This document shows positions 10,441 through 19,567 of a DNA stretch of 64,000 nt, in pieces; the first letter of the stretch is position 1, and the number at the start of each line of letters is the position of its first letter. Both the position numbers and the translations under genes were made by a program. Source of the DNA: Diogma glabrata (taxonomy: Eukaryota; Arthropoda; Insecta; Diptera; Cylindrotomidae); NCBI GenBank assembly GCA_963693315.1, contig OY856187.1, positions 41,653,242 through 41,717,241 on the forward strand, written 5' to 3'. The notes beneath the pieces are model-generated. The model saw only the letters and a list, made by a program, of their open reading frames with translations, searched no databases and was not told the DNA's origin.

Positions 10441-12140
10441 AAGCCGACCGGTCTGAAGGCCACCAATGACGGTATAAAAAAATTACACTATTGTATCACG
10501 CCGATGTAATTATACGTTGATCCTTGCTCGTTTTGGTGTTATTAAAGCATGGAAACCAATATCCAATTCCTATGCCAACCTTTATACCAATTAACTACAC
10601 CGTTGAAGTACCCTCGTTAAATGTCTGAAGAAAATCACACCGCCAACAATTGCGTTAATTTTCACTTGGATTACTCATTAAATGATAATAGTACAAACAG
10701 GATGTCATCATTAATTAATCACTTCAATTTAACTTGATTTACTTTAGCGTTGATATGAAGGAAGTGGCAATACCAATCACCAATGGTTATTATCACTGAA
10801 TGAACGATATCACGAATCCACGGCTACTACGAATAATATATAATGTCTAACAATGCAACACGTCCAACACGAATAATATAAGCTGGCTAACACGATTATG
10901 TTGTTATAGAATCAAATTTATTTTTTTTTTATTGAAAAAGAATGTCTTAGACTATTCATGTGACAAACCACATTTATTACGAAATAAGTAAAGTTATTTT
11001 CAAAAATAAGAAATGCATACAAAAAAAATAATTCACCTGTAATTAATGTCCCAAACCGGAAAGTTAATGGCTTTCAATTTTTCTAAATCGATTTTTTTGT
11101 TTATTCTTTTTTTTTGCTTTATATCTTATTTTGGTTTTATAATTCAAATATTATGATACGAACACAACAGAAATTTTTCTACTTAATATACTACGCGACA
11201 CAAATTAACTTATTCATTCTTTAAATTGAATAATATCAAAGTTAACATCTGAATTACAACGCAGCCATTATCAAAATTTTTAACAACAAATTTTGGGCTG
11301 GTAAATTAATTTTCTTATTTATCTGACTTAAAATCACTTCATCTAATAATTTAAGTTAAACGAGCACATCAAAGAATTAAACTATGTCACAATCTAGATT
11401 GATTTAGGACAAAAACACAAACACATACTTAATTTTTTTCTGGCTCTTTTTGGCTCATATGTTCCGATCAAAAGGAAAACATTTTTACTTCCTTTCTTTG
11501 TTGAGATTTGGTCAATCGCGGATTACTCAATTTAATCCCACTATTCTTTGGGATTGACTCTCCTGATTAGCTGTTGTCAGGATTTCCTCCAAAGAAATCA
11601 AAAATGCTCACCGAAAAACACAGCTGACAGCTTAACATGCAGACGACACCAAATCCAAAGTCCAACAAGAAGTAATAGATCAAAATAATAGTAAATAATA
11701 GACTAAGACGGCCTCTATACGCAGCTACGCGTATTTATGGCCAAAAAGTAACGACCGTTGGTGAATTATTTTTTTCCTTTTCGTTAATCATTCGTCCCCA
11801 CTAAGTGTCCTCACTATTAATTTGTACTAAAAATTGGAAAATAATTATAAACAGAAACACCGATTGTAAAACGATTGTAGGAAGTCTATATGGGAATAGC
11901 GGAACTACGAATCAATGATATTGCACAACTATTTGATGATGTTTTTATTAACGATTACAAACTGAATATCAAAAAATTATATTGGCAAATAGCACACAAC
12001 TGGTCTATGACAATTTTCTAACGGAAACCATTGCAGATGGTGACCACGGATTGAGTATAAGAGACCATGTTTAAAGGAAAACGAAAACAACTAGGAAAGC
12101 CTCCGCTCAAGCGAACCCAATGAGTAAGTAGTGCGTCTCC
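10441..12140. other. non-coding AT-rich sequence
   Basis: No ORF or RNA gene recognised. A weak inverted pair (TTCTTTGGGA / TCCTCCAAAGAA) lies at 11543-11596. Confidence 0.4.
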
Positions 12141-12149
12141 AAATCAAGG

Positions 12150-12196
12150 GAATTACAATCGAGAGGTCCCCGGTTCAAACCCGGGTGCCCCCTCCA
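12150..12196 (+). ncRNA. tRNA-derived 3' end (tRNA-Cys-like), pseudogene or SINE piece
   Basis: A perfect T arm is visible: CCCGG, TTCAAAC loop, CCGGG (12169-12185). It includes a B-box-like GGTTCAAACCC and is followed by TGCCCCCT and CCA. The 3' half resembles eukaryotic tRNA-Cys (…AGGTCCCCGGTTC…TGCCCCCT). The expected 5' acceptor strand (GGGGGCA) and a proper anticodon arm are absent upstream, so it is not a functional tRNA gene. It ends immediately before the gypsy LTR (12203). Confidence 0.55.
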
Positions 12197-12202
12197 GGGT
12201 AC

Positions 12203-12690
12203 TGTAGAGGTTAATATATTTAAACCTAAATATTTAATCTCTACAAACTTAACGATCACCTATTTTGCCTGTAACTCTACTGTAATATATAAAAGTTACA
12301 GCGCCGTAACGATCAATTAATTTATTAATTAATTGATTCGAAAATAAATAACCAAACCTCGAAAAAAATTCAATTTTAGTTCAAGGTATTTTTTTGACAA
12401 ATTTTGGTTTCCGATCGGATAAAAGAATTAATAAAATCACTCGTTATCGAACACTCGACATGTGATCATTAACTTTCCTCTCTTATATTTAAAAGTTCAA
12501 TACTGTTAAAATACTTTATTTAAATTTGCATAATTAAGTTCAAAGTTAATTACAATTTGTATTTTAAAAACTGTGTATATAACATAATTGTGAATATATA
12601 TAGGATTATCCTAATAATTATACCTAAACTATTTGAGTTATATATTTGTGTCATCGACCTGTAGTAACTACTAATAACCTTCAAACATCA
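12203..12690 (+). repeat. 5' LTR of the gypsy element
   Basis: Begins TGTAGAGGTT and ends AAACATCA (TG...CA). The identity with 17816-18303 extends left by six bases (GGGTAC), so the outer boundary could be a few bases further out. It contains a TATA box and an inverted pair ATCAATTAAT/ATTAATTGAT (about 12313-12337). Confidence 0.95.
12286..12295 (+). promoter_or_regulatory. TATA box in the 5' LTR
   Basis: TATATAAAAG, the best core-promoter match in the LTR, repeated at 17899-17908 in the 3' LTR. Transcription would be expected to start about 25-35 bp downstream. Confidence 0.55.
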
Positions 12691-12691
12691 T

Positions 12692-12709
12692 TGGTGACTC
12701 CGGTGACGG
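12692..12709 (+). promoter_or_regulatory. putative primer binding site
   Basis: TGGTGACTCCGGTGACGG begins one base after the 5' LTR. The TGG start and position are as expected for a tRNA primer site. I could not match it with certainty to one tRNA; a tRNA-Arg-type primer is a guess. Confidence 0.5.
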
Positions 12710-13776
12710 TTTTTACCGTGAATAGCAGAATATTCAAGCACAGTTAGTGGACAGCCTGGCACATTCTTGTGCCAGGTTAAAAGGTACGTAGCGCTGCATA
12801 AAATTGATACAAATATATATCGTGTTAATAACATTTGTTTCTTTCGCTGTTTTTCGCATAACCACATGTAAAATACAAAAGTCATAACAACAACAGCAAA
12901 TATTAAAATACGAAAAGTTATTGAAGAAAAAAAAACATTCAAGATAAATCATTATTTTTCTTAAACGAATATTTTGCATCATCAACATTTTGTATTTAAT
13001 AAAAAGGATTTATTTTGAAACAAATATTCGTCACATTCATCATTCAGTTCTTTTTGTTCATCTTTTAAATAAAGAAGAATTTATCCTACATCAAATACAT
13101 AAAATCAAAAACTTATTTAAAAACAACCAAATCATCAAGCATTCAAAGAAATCATCGAAGAGATATTTTAATTATTGGATTTTTATTGTCTTGATAATTG
13201 CCGCTATCATTTATCATACACCGTTGGACCAGCAATTAAAACAGATATTTATTTTTTTATTACTATAATATACATACAATAGAAATTTTTTTTTTGAATT
13301 TATTTAATTTTAATTTTTTTGAAATTCATTCAATATTTTTATCTCATTTCAAATTTAAATTTAATTTTTCATTTCTTTTGTCTTTATTGATTATTATTAT
13401 TATTATCATTTTTGATTTTGATTTTATTTTTTTGCTTTGGAATTGCAAAATCATTTACTCTTGTTATAATAACCAAATATAAAACGAATAATATATTATA
13501 TACATATGCAAGTATACATATTCTTAAAAATTATAATTCATAAGGAAAGCTAATAATCGCACGGTAACGCGCGTTAACTAAAACCGCGGTGGTTTTAGTA
13601 AAGATACCATTAACCATTTTCTTTTACAATTTATTCTTTTTATCTACTATTTACGTATTACAACAGTATTAACAGTGCAATCGGTTTTAAAAAAATCAAT
13701 TCAATTCTCGTTTAAACGGCAATCAATCTTTGTTAAAAATATTTTTACAATTTAATTGTTTTAACACGATTACAAA
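12710..13776 (+). other. gag leader of the gypsy element
   Basis: About 1.1 kb of very AT-rich leader. The only ORFs are short, hydrophobic and lack a good ATG. A 9-bp hairpin, ACTAAAACC/GGTTTTAGT (13577-13599), with a GCGGT loop, sits about 180 bp before gag. Confidence 0.6.
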
Positions 13777-14709
13777 ATGTTGGACGACGAAAACATGAGC
13801 CCGGCTCAAGAAAAAAAACCAGAGGCCCCATTAGAACTCGGTGCCTCGTCCCTAACAAAACTACAGCCATTATGGGCACGGCAACCACAAACCTGGTTTC
13901 AGGTTGCGGAAACGACATTCGAGATCCAAAATGTAAAATCGGATAAACAAAAGTATCTCCACGTACTACAGGCGCTAACTCCTGAGCTATGTGAAATGAT
14001 TTCAGATGTCATGGTTTCACCGCCGGAGAATAATAAATATGAAGCGCTTAAACAAACATTGTTAGAGCGATTAACACCTTCTGATGAGAGACGCCTGGAA
14101 ACACTCCTTCGTGGTCAACAGCTCGGTGACCAAACACCTTCAGAGGCACTGCGTCTCATCAAACAATTGGCCGGATCCAATTTTGCGGAAAAAATTATAC
14201 GATCACTCTGGGTGCGTAAACTGCCAGAAGTCATCCGAATTCCATTGGCGGCTCTCTCGGAAACAACGACAACAGAAGCGATGGCAAAGATGGCGGACAA
14301 AATGTTCGAAGCGATGGCCCTCCGCACAGTTGAAAACCAAGTGCACGAAGTTCGACCATCCCGTTCAACAATGCGCTCTAACAACCAAACACCATCTTCA
14401 AATCAAGCAACATTTGAAGAGCGTTTAATTAGGATTGAAAAACAACTAGAACAACTTACAAGGTTGCGCCAATCATCTTCAAGGAGTCGATACTTTCCTT
14501 CTGGTGCTGAATTTCGTGGCAGATCACCAGCCCGATTTCGACCACGGTCGAGATCACGAAGTATCTCGAGAAATAGAACTGGTCCGTGTTACTACCACCA
14601 AACCTTTGGATCGGAAGCCCGTAAGTGCAGAGCCCCATGCACGTTTGGACAATCACAATCCAAAACTGTTATGGAGATAGATCAAAAAACCAATCAAAAA
14701 AACGGGTAA
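13777..14709 (+). CDS. gag: Gag protein of the gypsy element
   Basis: 310 codons, intact, starting at the [13 protein letters not shown]. It encodes the structural protein that assembles the retrotransposon particle and binds its RNA. The N-terminal half ([17 protein letters not shown], then LVQALTPE-like and [21 protein letters not shown]) has the pattern I associate with the gag domain of Mag-clade gypsy elements (DUF7041-type). A basic, RS-rich stretch follows ([15 protein letters not shown]). One zinc-binding motif, [18 protein letters not shown], lies at residues 271-288. The last codons, AAA AAC GGG TAA, contain the frameshift signal that leads into pol. Confidence 0.92.
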   Translation: MLDDENMSPAQEKKPEAPLELGASSLTKLQPLWARQPQTWFQVAETTFEIQNVKSDKQKYLHVLQALTPELCEMISDVMVSPPENNKYEALKQTLLERLTPSDERRLETLLRGQQLGDQTPSEALRLIKQLAGSNFAEKIIRSLWVRKLPEVIRIPLAALSETTTTEAMAKMADKMFEAMALRTVENQVHEVRPSRSTMRSNNQTPSSNQATFEERLIRIEKQLEQLTRLRQSSSRSRYFPSGAEFRGRSPARFRPRSRSRSISRNRTGPCYYHQTFGSEARKCRAPCTFGQSQSKTVMEIDQKTNQKNG

Positions 14710-17700
14710 ATATCGAGGTCGAGACGGCTGTAGTCGACACCAAACAGTCCAGCCGTCTATTCATACACGACAGATTGAATCGGCAGACCTTTCTAATTGA
14801 TACTGGAGCAGACCTTTCGGTGCTCCCAGTCAATAACAATCGATTAATAACAAATAGCCCTAAATCGACGGATCTAGTTTTATCAGCTGCCAATGGCTCA
14901 ACAATAAATACCTACGGAACAAAACTCCTACAGGTAGACATCGGATTAAAACGAACATTCACACACGCTTTCGTACTAGCGCAAGTGAATCGTCCGATCA
15001 TTGGCGCTGATTTTTTAAGTAAATTTGGCCTTTTAGTCGATCTGAAACGAAAACGGCTGATTGATACAGCTACCCAGCTGTCAATCCATGCCACAATGGT
15101 TAGTGTTGATACGCCAACACCCATCCATTATACGATCGACAACGATTACGGCCTGCTACTAAAGAAGTTTCCTTCCCTAACAGCAGAGCCGAACTACAAC
15201 TTACCGGTCAAGCATAACGTGGTCCATCACATTGTTACCACTGGGCACTTGCCTGTATCAAGACCACGCAGACTAGATCCTATCCGTCAAAAAGCTGCGT
15301 TCACTGAATTTCAACACATGGTTGAACTTGGAATTTGTCGCATTTCATCTTCCTCTGTATCTTGTCCGCTTCACATGGTTCGAAAGAAAGATCTCGACTG
15401 GAGACCATGTGGAGATTATCGCAGGTTAAACGCGGTCACGATTCCTGATCGCTATCCGATACCGCACATACAAAATTTTTCGATGAATTTGTATGGTTGC
15501 AAAATTTTTTCCAAAATTGACCTTGTTAGAGCCTATCATCTCATTCCTGTCGCGAATGAAGATATACACAAAACGGCTATCACAACTCCATTTGGCCTCT
15601 TCGAATTCACTCGAATGCCATTCGGTTTACGCAATGCCGCACAAACGTTTCAGCGTTTCATAAACGAAATCGTTCGAGATTTAGACTTCGTATTCGTCTA
15701 CATCGACGATATCTTAGTGGCATCGATAAATGAGGAACAACACAAACTTCATCTGGAACAACTCTTCCAGAAACTTAGCGAGTTTGGTGTTCATATAAAG
15801 AGCTCAAAATGCGTTTTTGGCGTAAACACTCTTGAATTCCTCAGCCACACGATAACACCTAATGGTATTCTGCCTTCTCAAGAACGAATTAATGCCATTA
15901 CGGAATTTCCAGCACCAACATCAATCAAACGTATTCAGCAATTCGTTGGTATGATAAATTATTATCATAGATTCATACCGAAACTAGCTGAAACACTTGC
16001 CCCAATTCATACACACTTGGCTGCTTTACTGAAAAAGCCCAAGACTCCGAAAAATTTTACTTGGCCAAACGAATGTCAACTCGCATTCACCAAGCTAAAA
16101 ACTGAATTGGGCAATATCACGTTGTTAGTGCATCCACATAACGATTCTGCATACAGTATCACTACGGATGCATCGAACATTGCTGTCGGAGCAGTGTTGC
16201 AACAACGTAATAATGATTGTTGGGAACCACTGGGATTTTTCTCAAAGAAACTTTCTGACGCTGAAACTAAATACTCTGCATTCGATCGAGAGCTTCTCGC
16301 AATTTACCTAGCTATAAAACACTTCAGGTATTTTGTCGAAGGTCGCGAATTCACAATTTACACCGACCATAAGCCTCTCACTCGTGCAATACAATCTAAA
16401 ACGGAACGAAATCCAAGGCAATCTCGCCATTTAGATTTTATTAGTCAATTTACTACCGATATCCAGCATGTGCAAGGTAAAGACAACACAGTCGCGGATG
16501 CATTATCTCGTGCATCCTACAACGAAACTGCATCAGTTGAGACTCACTTCAACTACGATGCTATCATCGCTGCACAAAAAGCAGACTTAGAACTTCAGAA
16601 TTTATTTTCTGGTTCCGTATGTCACGCTAGTTCATCAATGAAACTAGAGCTTTTTAAACTTCCAGGATTCGAAATAGTCTGCGAAACATCAACGGGTAAC
16701 AATCGCCCATACATCGCAGAACCATTACGTAAAACAATCTTCAACACTTTACACAACTTGTCACATCCTGGTGTTAACGGTACACGTAAATTGATTACAG
16801 CTCGATATTTTTGGCCCAGTATTAATAAAGATATTAATCACTGGACAAAATCTTGTCTATCTTGCCAACGCTCTAAGGTCCAACGGCATACAAAAAGTCC
16901 TACGGGACAATTCGAAATTCCACAATCTCGTTTCGAACATATCCATATAGATATCGTAGGTCCACTTCCTCCTTCTAATGGATGTTCATATATTCTAACT
17001 TGCGTTGATCGATTCACTCGATGGCCAGAAGCTTATACTATGTCTGACATGTCTGCTGCTACCATAGCCACGACATTTGTCAACAATTACGTATCACGAT
17101 TCGGTGTTCCACTGCACATCACAACTGATCAGGGAACACAACTCGAGTCAAAACTATTCTCCGAATTAACGAAACTTTTGGGCTCACATCGGATACGTAC
17201 AACTGCCTACCATCCACAAGCGAATGGAATGGTAGAACGTTTTCATCGACAACTTAAAGCTGCTCTTATGGCCAGAGGCAACACTACTCAGTGGAGCTCC
17301 GAAATACCAATAATTCTTCTAGATATTCGAGCCACAGTGAAAGAAGATCTGAAGTGCTCACCCGCAGAACTTGTCTACGGACAAACACTGAAACTGCCCG
17401 GTGAGCTCTTCGTTGAAAATCCTCTTTCACAGCTGCCTACTCATGATACAGTCATTGATCAACTTCGAAATACAATGCACAATTTAATTCCAACAGCTAC
17501 ACGACAAACTAAACAAAACGACATATTTGTTCCAAAGTCGCTAGAAAACTGCGACTACGTTTTCGTTAGAGTTGATAGGATACGCACAGGTTTACAAACC
17601 CCATATGAAGGCCCATTCAGAATCATACGACGTCTCCGTAAACAGTTTGTCATCGAGATTAAAGGCAAACAACAATCTGTATCGATCGACAGATTGAAGC

Positions 17701-17786
17701 CAGCGTATGGTATCTTGTGTTCAGCTGATCGTTCACCAGCTTCTCGAACACACAAGGCTGTTCACTTCGAACGAACAGCAAATTAA
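14625..17786 (+). CDS. pol: Pol polyprotein (protease, RT, RNase H, integrase)
   Basis: Open frame of 1053 codons in the -1 frame relative to gag, overlapping it by 85 bp; expression is presumably as a Gag-Pol fusion, so the first codon is not a real start. Residue numbers count from 14625. Aspartic protease: [12 protein letters not shown], active site D59-T-G. Reverse transcriptase: [30 protein letters not shown] and YIDDILVAS (YIDD 359-362). RNase [16 protein letters not shown] and YTDHKPLTR. Integrase: an HH..CLSC zinc domain, then catalytic D776 (HIDIVGPLP), D835 ([10 protein letters not shown]) and E871 (GMVERFHR), giving D,D35E spacing. All expected catalytic residues are present and there is no internal stop. 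Length and order fit a full gypsy pol; there is no envelope. Confidence 0.95.
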   Translation: MQSPMHVWTITIQNCYGDRSKNQSKKRVNIEVETAVVDTKQSSRLFIHDRLNRQTFLIDTGADLSVLPVNNNRLITNSPKSTDLVLSAANGSTINTYGTKLLQVDIGLKRTFTHAFVLAQVNRPIIGADFLSKFGLLVDLKRKRLIDTATQLSIHATMVSVDTPTPIHYTIDNDYGLLLKKFPSLTAEPNYNLPVKHNVVHHIVTTGHLPVSRPRRLDPIRQKAAFTEFQHMVELGICRISSSSVSCPLHMVRKKDLDWRPCGDYRRLNAVTIPDRYPIPHIQNFSMNLYGCKIFSKIDLVRAYHLIPVANEDIHKTAITTPFGLFEFTRMPFGLRNAAQTFQRFINEIVRDLDFVFVYIDDILVASINEEQHKLHLEQLFQKLSEFGVHIKSSKCVFGVNTLEFLSHTITPNGILPSQERINAITEFPAPTSIKRIQQFVGMINYYHRFIPKLAETLAPIHTHLAALLKKPKTPKNFTWPNECQLAFTKLKTELGNITLLVHPHNDSAYSITTDASNIAVGAVLQQRNNDCWEPLGFFSKKLSDAETKYSAFDRELLAIYLAIKHFRYFVEGREFTIYTDHKPLTRAIQSKTERNPRQSRHLDFISQFTTDIQHVQGKDNTVADALSRASYNETASVETHFNYDAIIAAQKADLELQNLFSGSVCHASSSMKLELFKLPGFEIVCETSTGNNRPYIAEPLRKTIFNTLHNLSHPGVNGTRKLITARYFWPSINKDINHWTKSCLSCQRSKVQRHTKSPTGQFEIPQSRFEHIHIDIVGPLPPSNGCSYILTCVDRFTRWPEAYTMSDMSAATIATTFVNNYVSRFGVPLHITTDQGTQLESKLFSELTKLLGSHRIRTTAYHPQANGMVERFHRQLKAALMARGNTTQWSSEIPIILLDIRATVKEDLKCSPAELVYGQTLKLPGELFVENPLSQLPTHDTVIDQLRNTMHNLIPTATRQTKQNDIFVPKSLENCDYVFVRVDRIRTGLQTPYEGPFRIIRRLRKQFVIEIKGKQQSVSIDRLKPAYGILCSADRSPASRTHKAVHFERTAN
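14697..14703 (+). promoter_or_regulatory. -1 ribosomal frameshift site (A AAA AAC)
   Basis: The heptamer A AAA AAC sits in the correct register of the gag frame: AAA 14698-14700, AAC 14701-14703, gag stop at 14707. Slipping back one base enters the pol frame, which is open from 14625. A 9-bp stem, AGACGGCTG (14722-14730) with CAGCCGTCT (14750-14758), follows at a spacing of about 18 nt. The heptamer class is established; use here is inferred. Confidence 0.75.
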
Positions 17787-17802
17787 GCGGGGGTTTTCAT
17801 CT

Positions 17803-17812
17803 ACGAGTGGGG
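17803..17812 (+). promoter_or_regulatory. putative polypurine tract
   Basis: GAGTGGGG directly before the 3' LTR. Short, with one T inside the run, so the call is moderate; an earlier purine run (AAGCGGGGG, about 17785-17793) is an alternative. Confidence 0.4.
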
Positions 17813-17815
17813 TAC

Positions 17816-18303
17816 TGTAGAGGTTAATATATTTAAACCTAAATATTTAATCTCTACAAACTTAACGATCACCTATTTTGCCTGTAACTCTACTGTAATA
17901 TATAAAAGTTACAGCGCCGTAACGATCAATTAATTTATTAATTAATTGATTCGAAAATAAATAACCAAACCTCGAAAAAAATTCAATTTTAGTTCAAGGT
18001 ATTTTTTTGACAAATTTTGGTTTCCGATCGGATAAAAGAATTAATAAAATCACTCGTTATCGAACACTCGACATGTGATCATTAACTTTCCTCTCTTATA
18101 TTTAAAAGTTCAATACTGTTAAAATACTTTATTTAAATTTGCATAATTAAGTTCAAAGTTAATTACAATTTGTATTTTAAAAACTGTGTATATAACATAA
18201 TTGTGAATATATATAGGATTATCCTAATAACTATACCTAAACTATTTGAGTTATATATTTGTGTCATCGACCTGTAGTAACTACTAATAACCTTCAAACA
18301 TCA
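17816..18303 (+). repeat. 3' LTR of the gypsy element
   Basis: Same length as the 5' LTR (488 bp) and identical by eye apart from C at 18231 (T at 12618). Confidence 0.95.
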
Positions 18304-18598
18304 ACTGCTACGTTGATCACCAGACTACTTCGTTACACGGTCGAGGGGAATTCGTTTAGAAAATGTTTTGCCATTTTAGATTTCTGTATATTTTTTTATA
18401 AAAATAATTTTCATATAGTGAAGAATTTTCTAAACGAAGCAAATAGAATACAACATACAACTTTTACAAGCAGTTGAGTCAATCATTGTATTGTGTTGCA
18501 GACTCGTTTGTGTTCATATAACGGATTATATTTAATCATCTATAAAAAATACAACAATACAGTATTATAATTTTTGTACTGATTATTAAAATACAATT

Positions 18599-19567
18599 AT
18601 GTCCGCATCTTGCTTTAAATGCTCATCAAACATTACAAAAGGTAGATTTCCTGGTATTAAATGCAGTGGATCTTGTGAAAATGTCTTCCATGTTAAATGC
18701 GCTAATATTTCAGAAGACTTGCTTACTAGAATTAAAGATGGGTCTGCAAACTGGCTATGTAAGGATTGTCGGGGGGAATCTAGTCAATCTCTAATTGACT
18801 GTAACTTAGAAGAAACGCCTTCTATCAGTCTTGCTGACATAATGAACCAATTAAAAAAAATGGAAATGAAACTATCTGCACTTGATGAACTTAAAGAGAA
18901 AATGTTTAAAGTTACAGCGGACTACAAATTCTTGAAAGATAAAGTACAAAAGTTGGAGGTTGAATTGAAGTTGAATTCTTCGAAACTTTGTCTTCTAGAA
19001 GCAGTGAACGATAAACCGAATCAATATAATAATGCTGCTAGTATTGTCATCAGTGGGCTTCCTTTAAAACATGGAGATATCAAGGGTATGATTCTACACA
19101 CAATAAACAAAATTGAATCAAGTGTACAGGCAGATGACATATTATCTATCGAGCCAGTAAACAGTCACGTTGTATTAAAAACTACTTCATCGACATCTAA
19201 ATCGCCAGTAAAAAAATCTCCTCTACAAGATTACTTTATTGTCAAGTTGAAAAATACGGAGATTAAAAACAATATTCTGACGCAAACGCGTAAGAAGAAA
19301 AACCTCTACACTAACAATCTGGATGTGTCTTTGCCACAAAACCATCAACAACAGCGCATTTTTATAATGCAGTACTTCACCAAATTTCAATCGCAACTAT
19401 ACCGCGAGGCTAAAAACATAAAAGTAAAATATAACTTCAAGTTTTTGTGGGTTAAAAATGGTCAAATTTTTCTAAGGAAGACTACCGATTCTGATATTCA
19501 TCGCATACATTCTGAGAACGATATTTTTCTGTTACGCTGCAATGATCACACAATTGAAGATAACTAA
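18599..19567 (+). CDS. LINE ORF1 protein: PHD finger, coiled coil, FP-type C-terminal domain
   Basis: 322 codons, intact, ATG at 18599. The N-terminus is a C4HC3 PHD-type zinc finger: C5, C8, C22, C26, H31, C34, C54, C57. Residues about 80-135 (MNQLKKMEMKLSALDELKEK onward) are heptad-rich and predict a coiled coil. The C-terminal half (VISGLPLKHGD; TRKKKNLYTNNLD; QSQLYREAKNIKVKYNFKF; WVKNGQIFLRK) resembles the baculovirus FP25-like domain common in insect LINE ORF1 proteins. The role is RNA binding and RNP assembly for retrotransposition. Its stop overlaps the first possible ATG of ORF2 (19542) by 26 bp, in a different frame. Confidence 0.88.
   Translation: MSASCFKCSSNITKGRFPGIKCSGSCENVFHVKCANISEDLLTRIKDGSANWLCKDCRGESSQSLIDCNLEETPSISLADIMNQLKKMEMKLSALDELKEKMFKVTADYKFLKDKVQKLEVELKLNSSKLCLLEAVNDKPNQYNNAASIVISGLPLKHGDIKGMILHTINKIESSVQADDILSIEPVNSHVVLKTTSSTSKSPVKKSPLQDYFIVKLKNTEIKNNILTQTRKKKNLYTNNLDVSLPQNHQQQRIFIMQYFTKFQSQLYREAKNIKVKYNFKFLWVKNGQIFLRKTTDSDIHRIHSENDIFLLRCNDHTIEDN

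Larger units (their letters stand above)
12203..18303 (+). mobile_element. complete Ty3/gypsy (Mag-type) LTR retrotransposon
   Basis: 6.1-kb element with two 488-bp LTRs (12203-12690 and 17816-18303), a putative primer binding site, gag, pol and a purine tract. By eye the LTRs differ at one base (T at 12618, C at 18231), so insertion is very recent. Gag and pol are both open, and pol keeps the order protease, RT, RNase H, integrase. There is no env ORF. The Mag-type assignment rests on the gag type and a single CX3H-style zinc-binding motif, and is from memory. No matching target-site duplication was found: the bases before the left LTR (GGTAC) and after the right LTR (ACTGC) differ. Confidence 0.95.

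Noticed and set aside
12990..13268. 92-codon hydrophobic ORF in the gypsy leader
   Set aside because: No ATG at its start, AT-rich chance composition, and it lies in the untranslated leader.
14115..14384. Minus-strand and alternative-frame ORFs inside gag and pol (also 14084-14428, 14456-14656, 14669-14893, 14912-15124, 17555-17755)
   Set aside because: They overlap intact gag/pol whose domains are clear; these are shadows of real coding sequence.
12203..18303. Gypsy element as an endogenous retrovirus (errantivirus)
   Set aside because: No envelope ORF follows pol; the 3' LTR starts about 30 bp after the pol stop.
18346..18438. Inverted TTCGTTTAGAAAA pair as another copy of the Harbinger MITE
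   Set aside because: Shares only TTTTCTAAACGA with the MITE ends; no TIR start, no TAA duplication.
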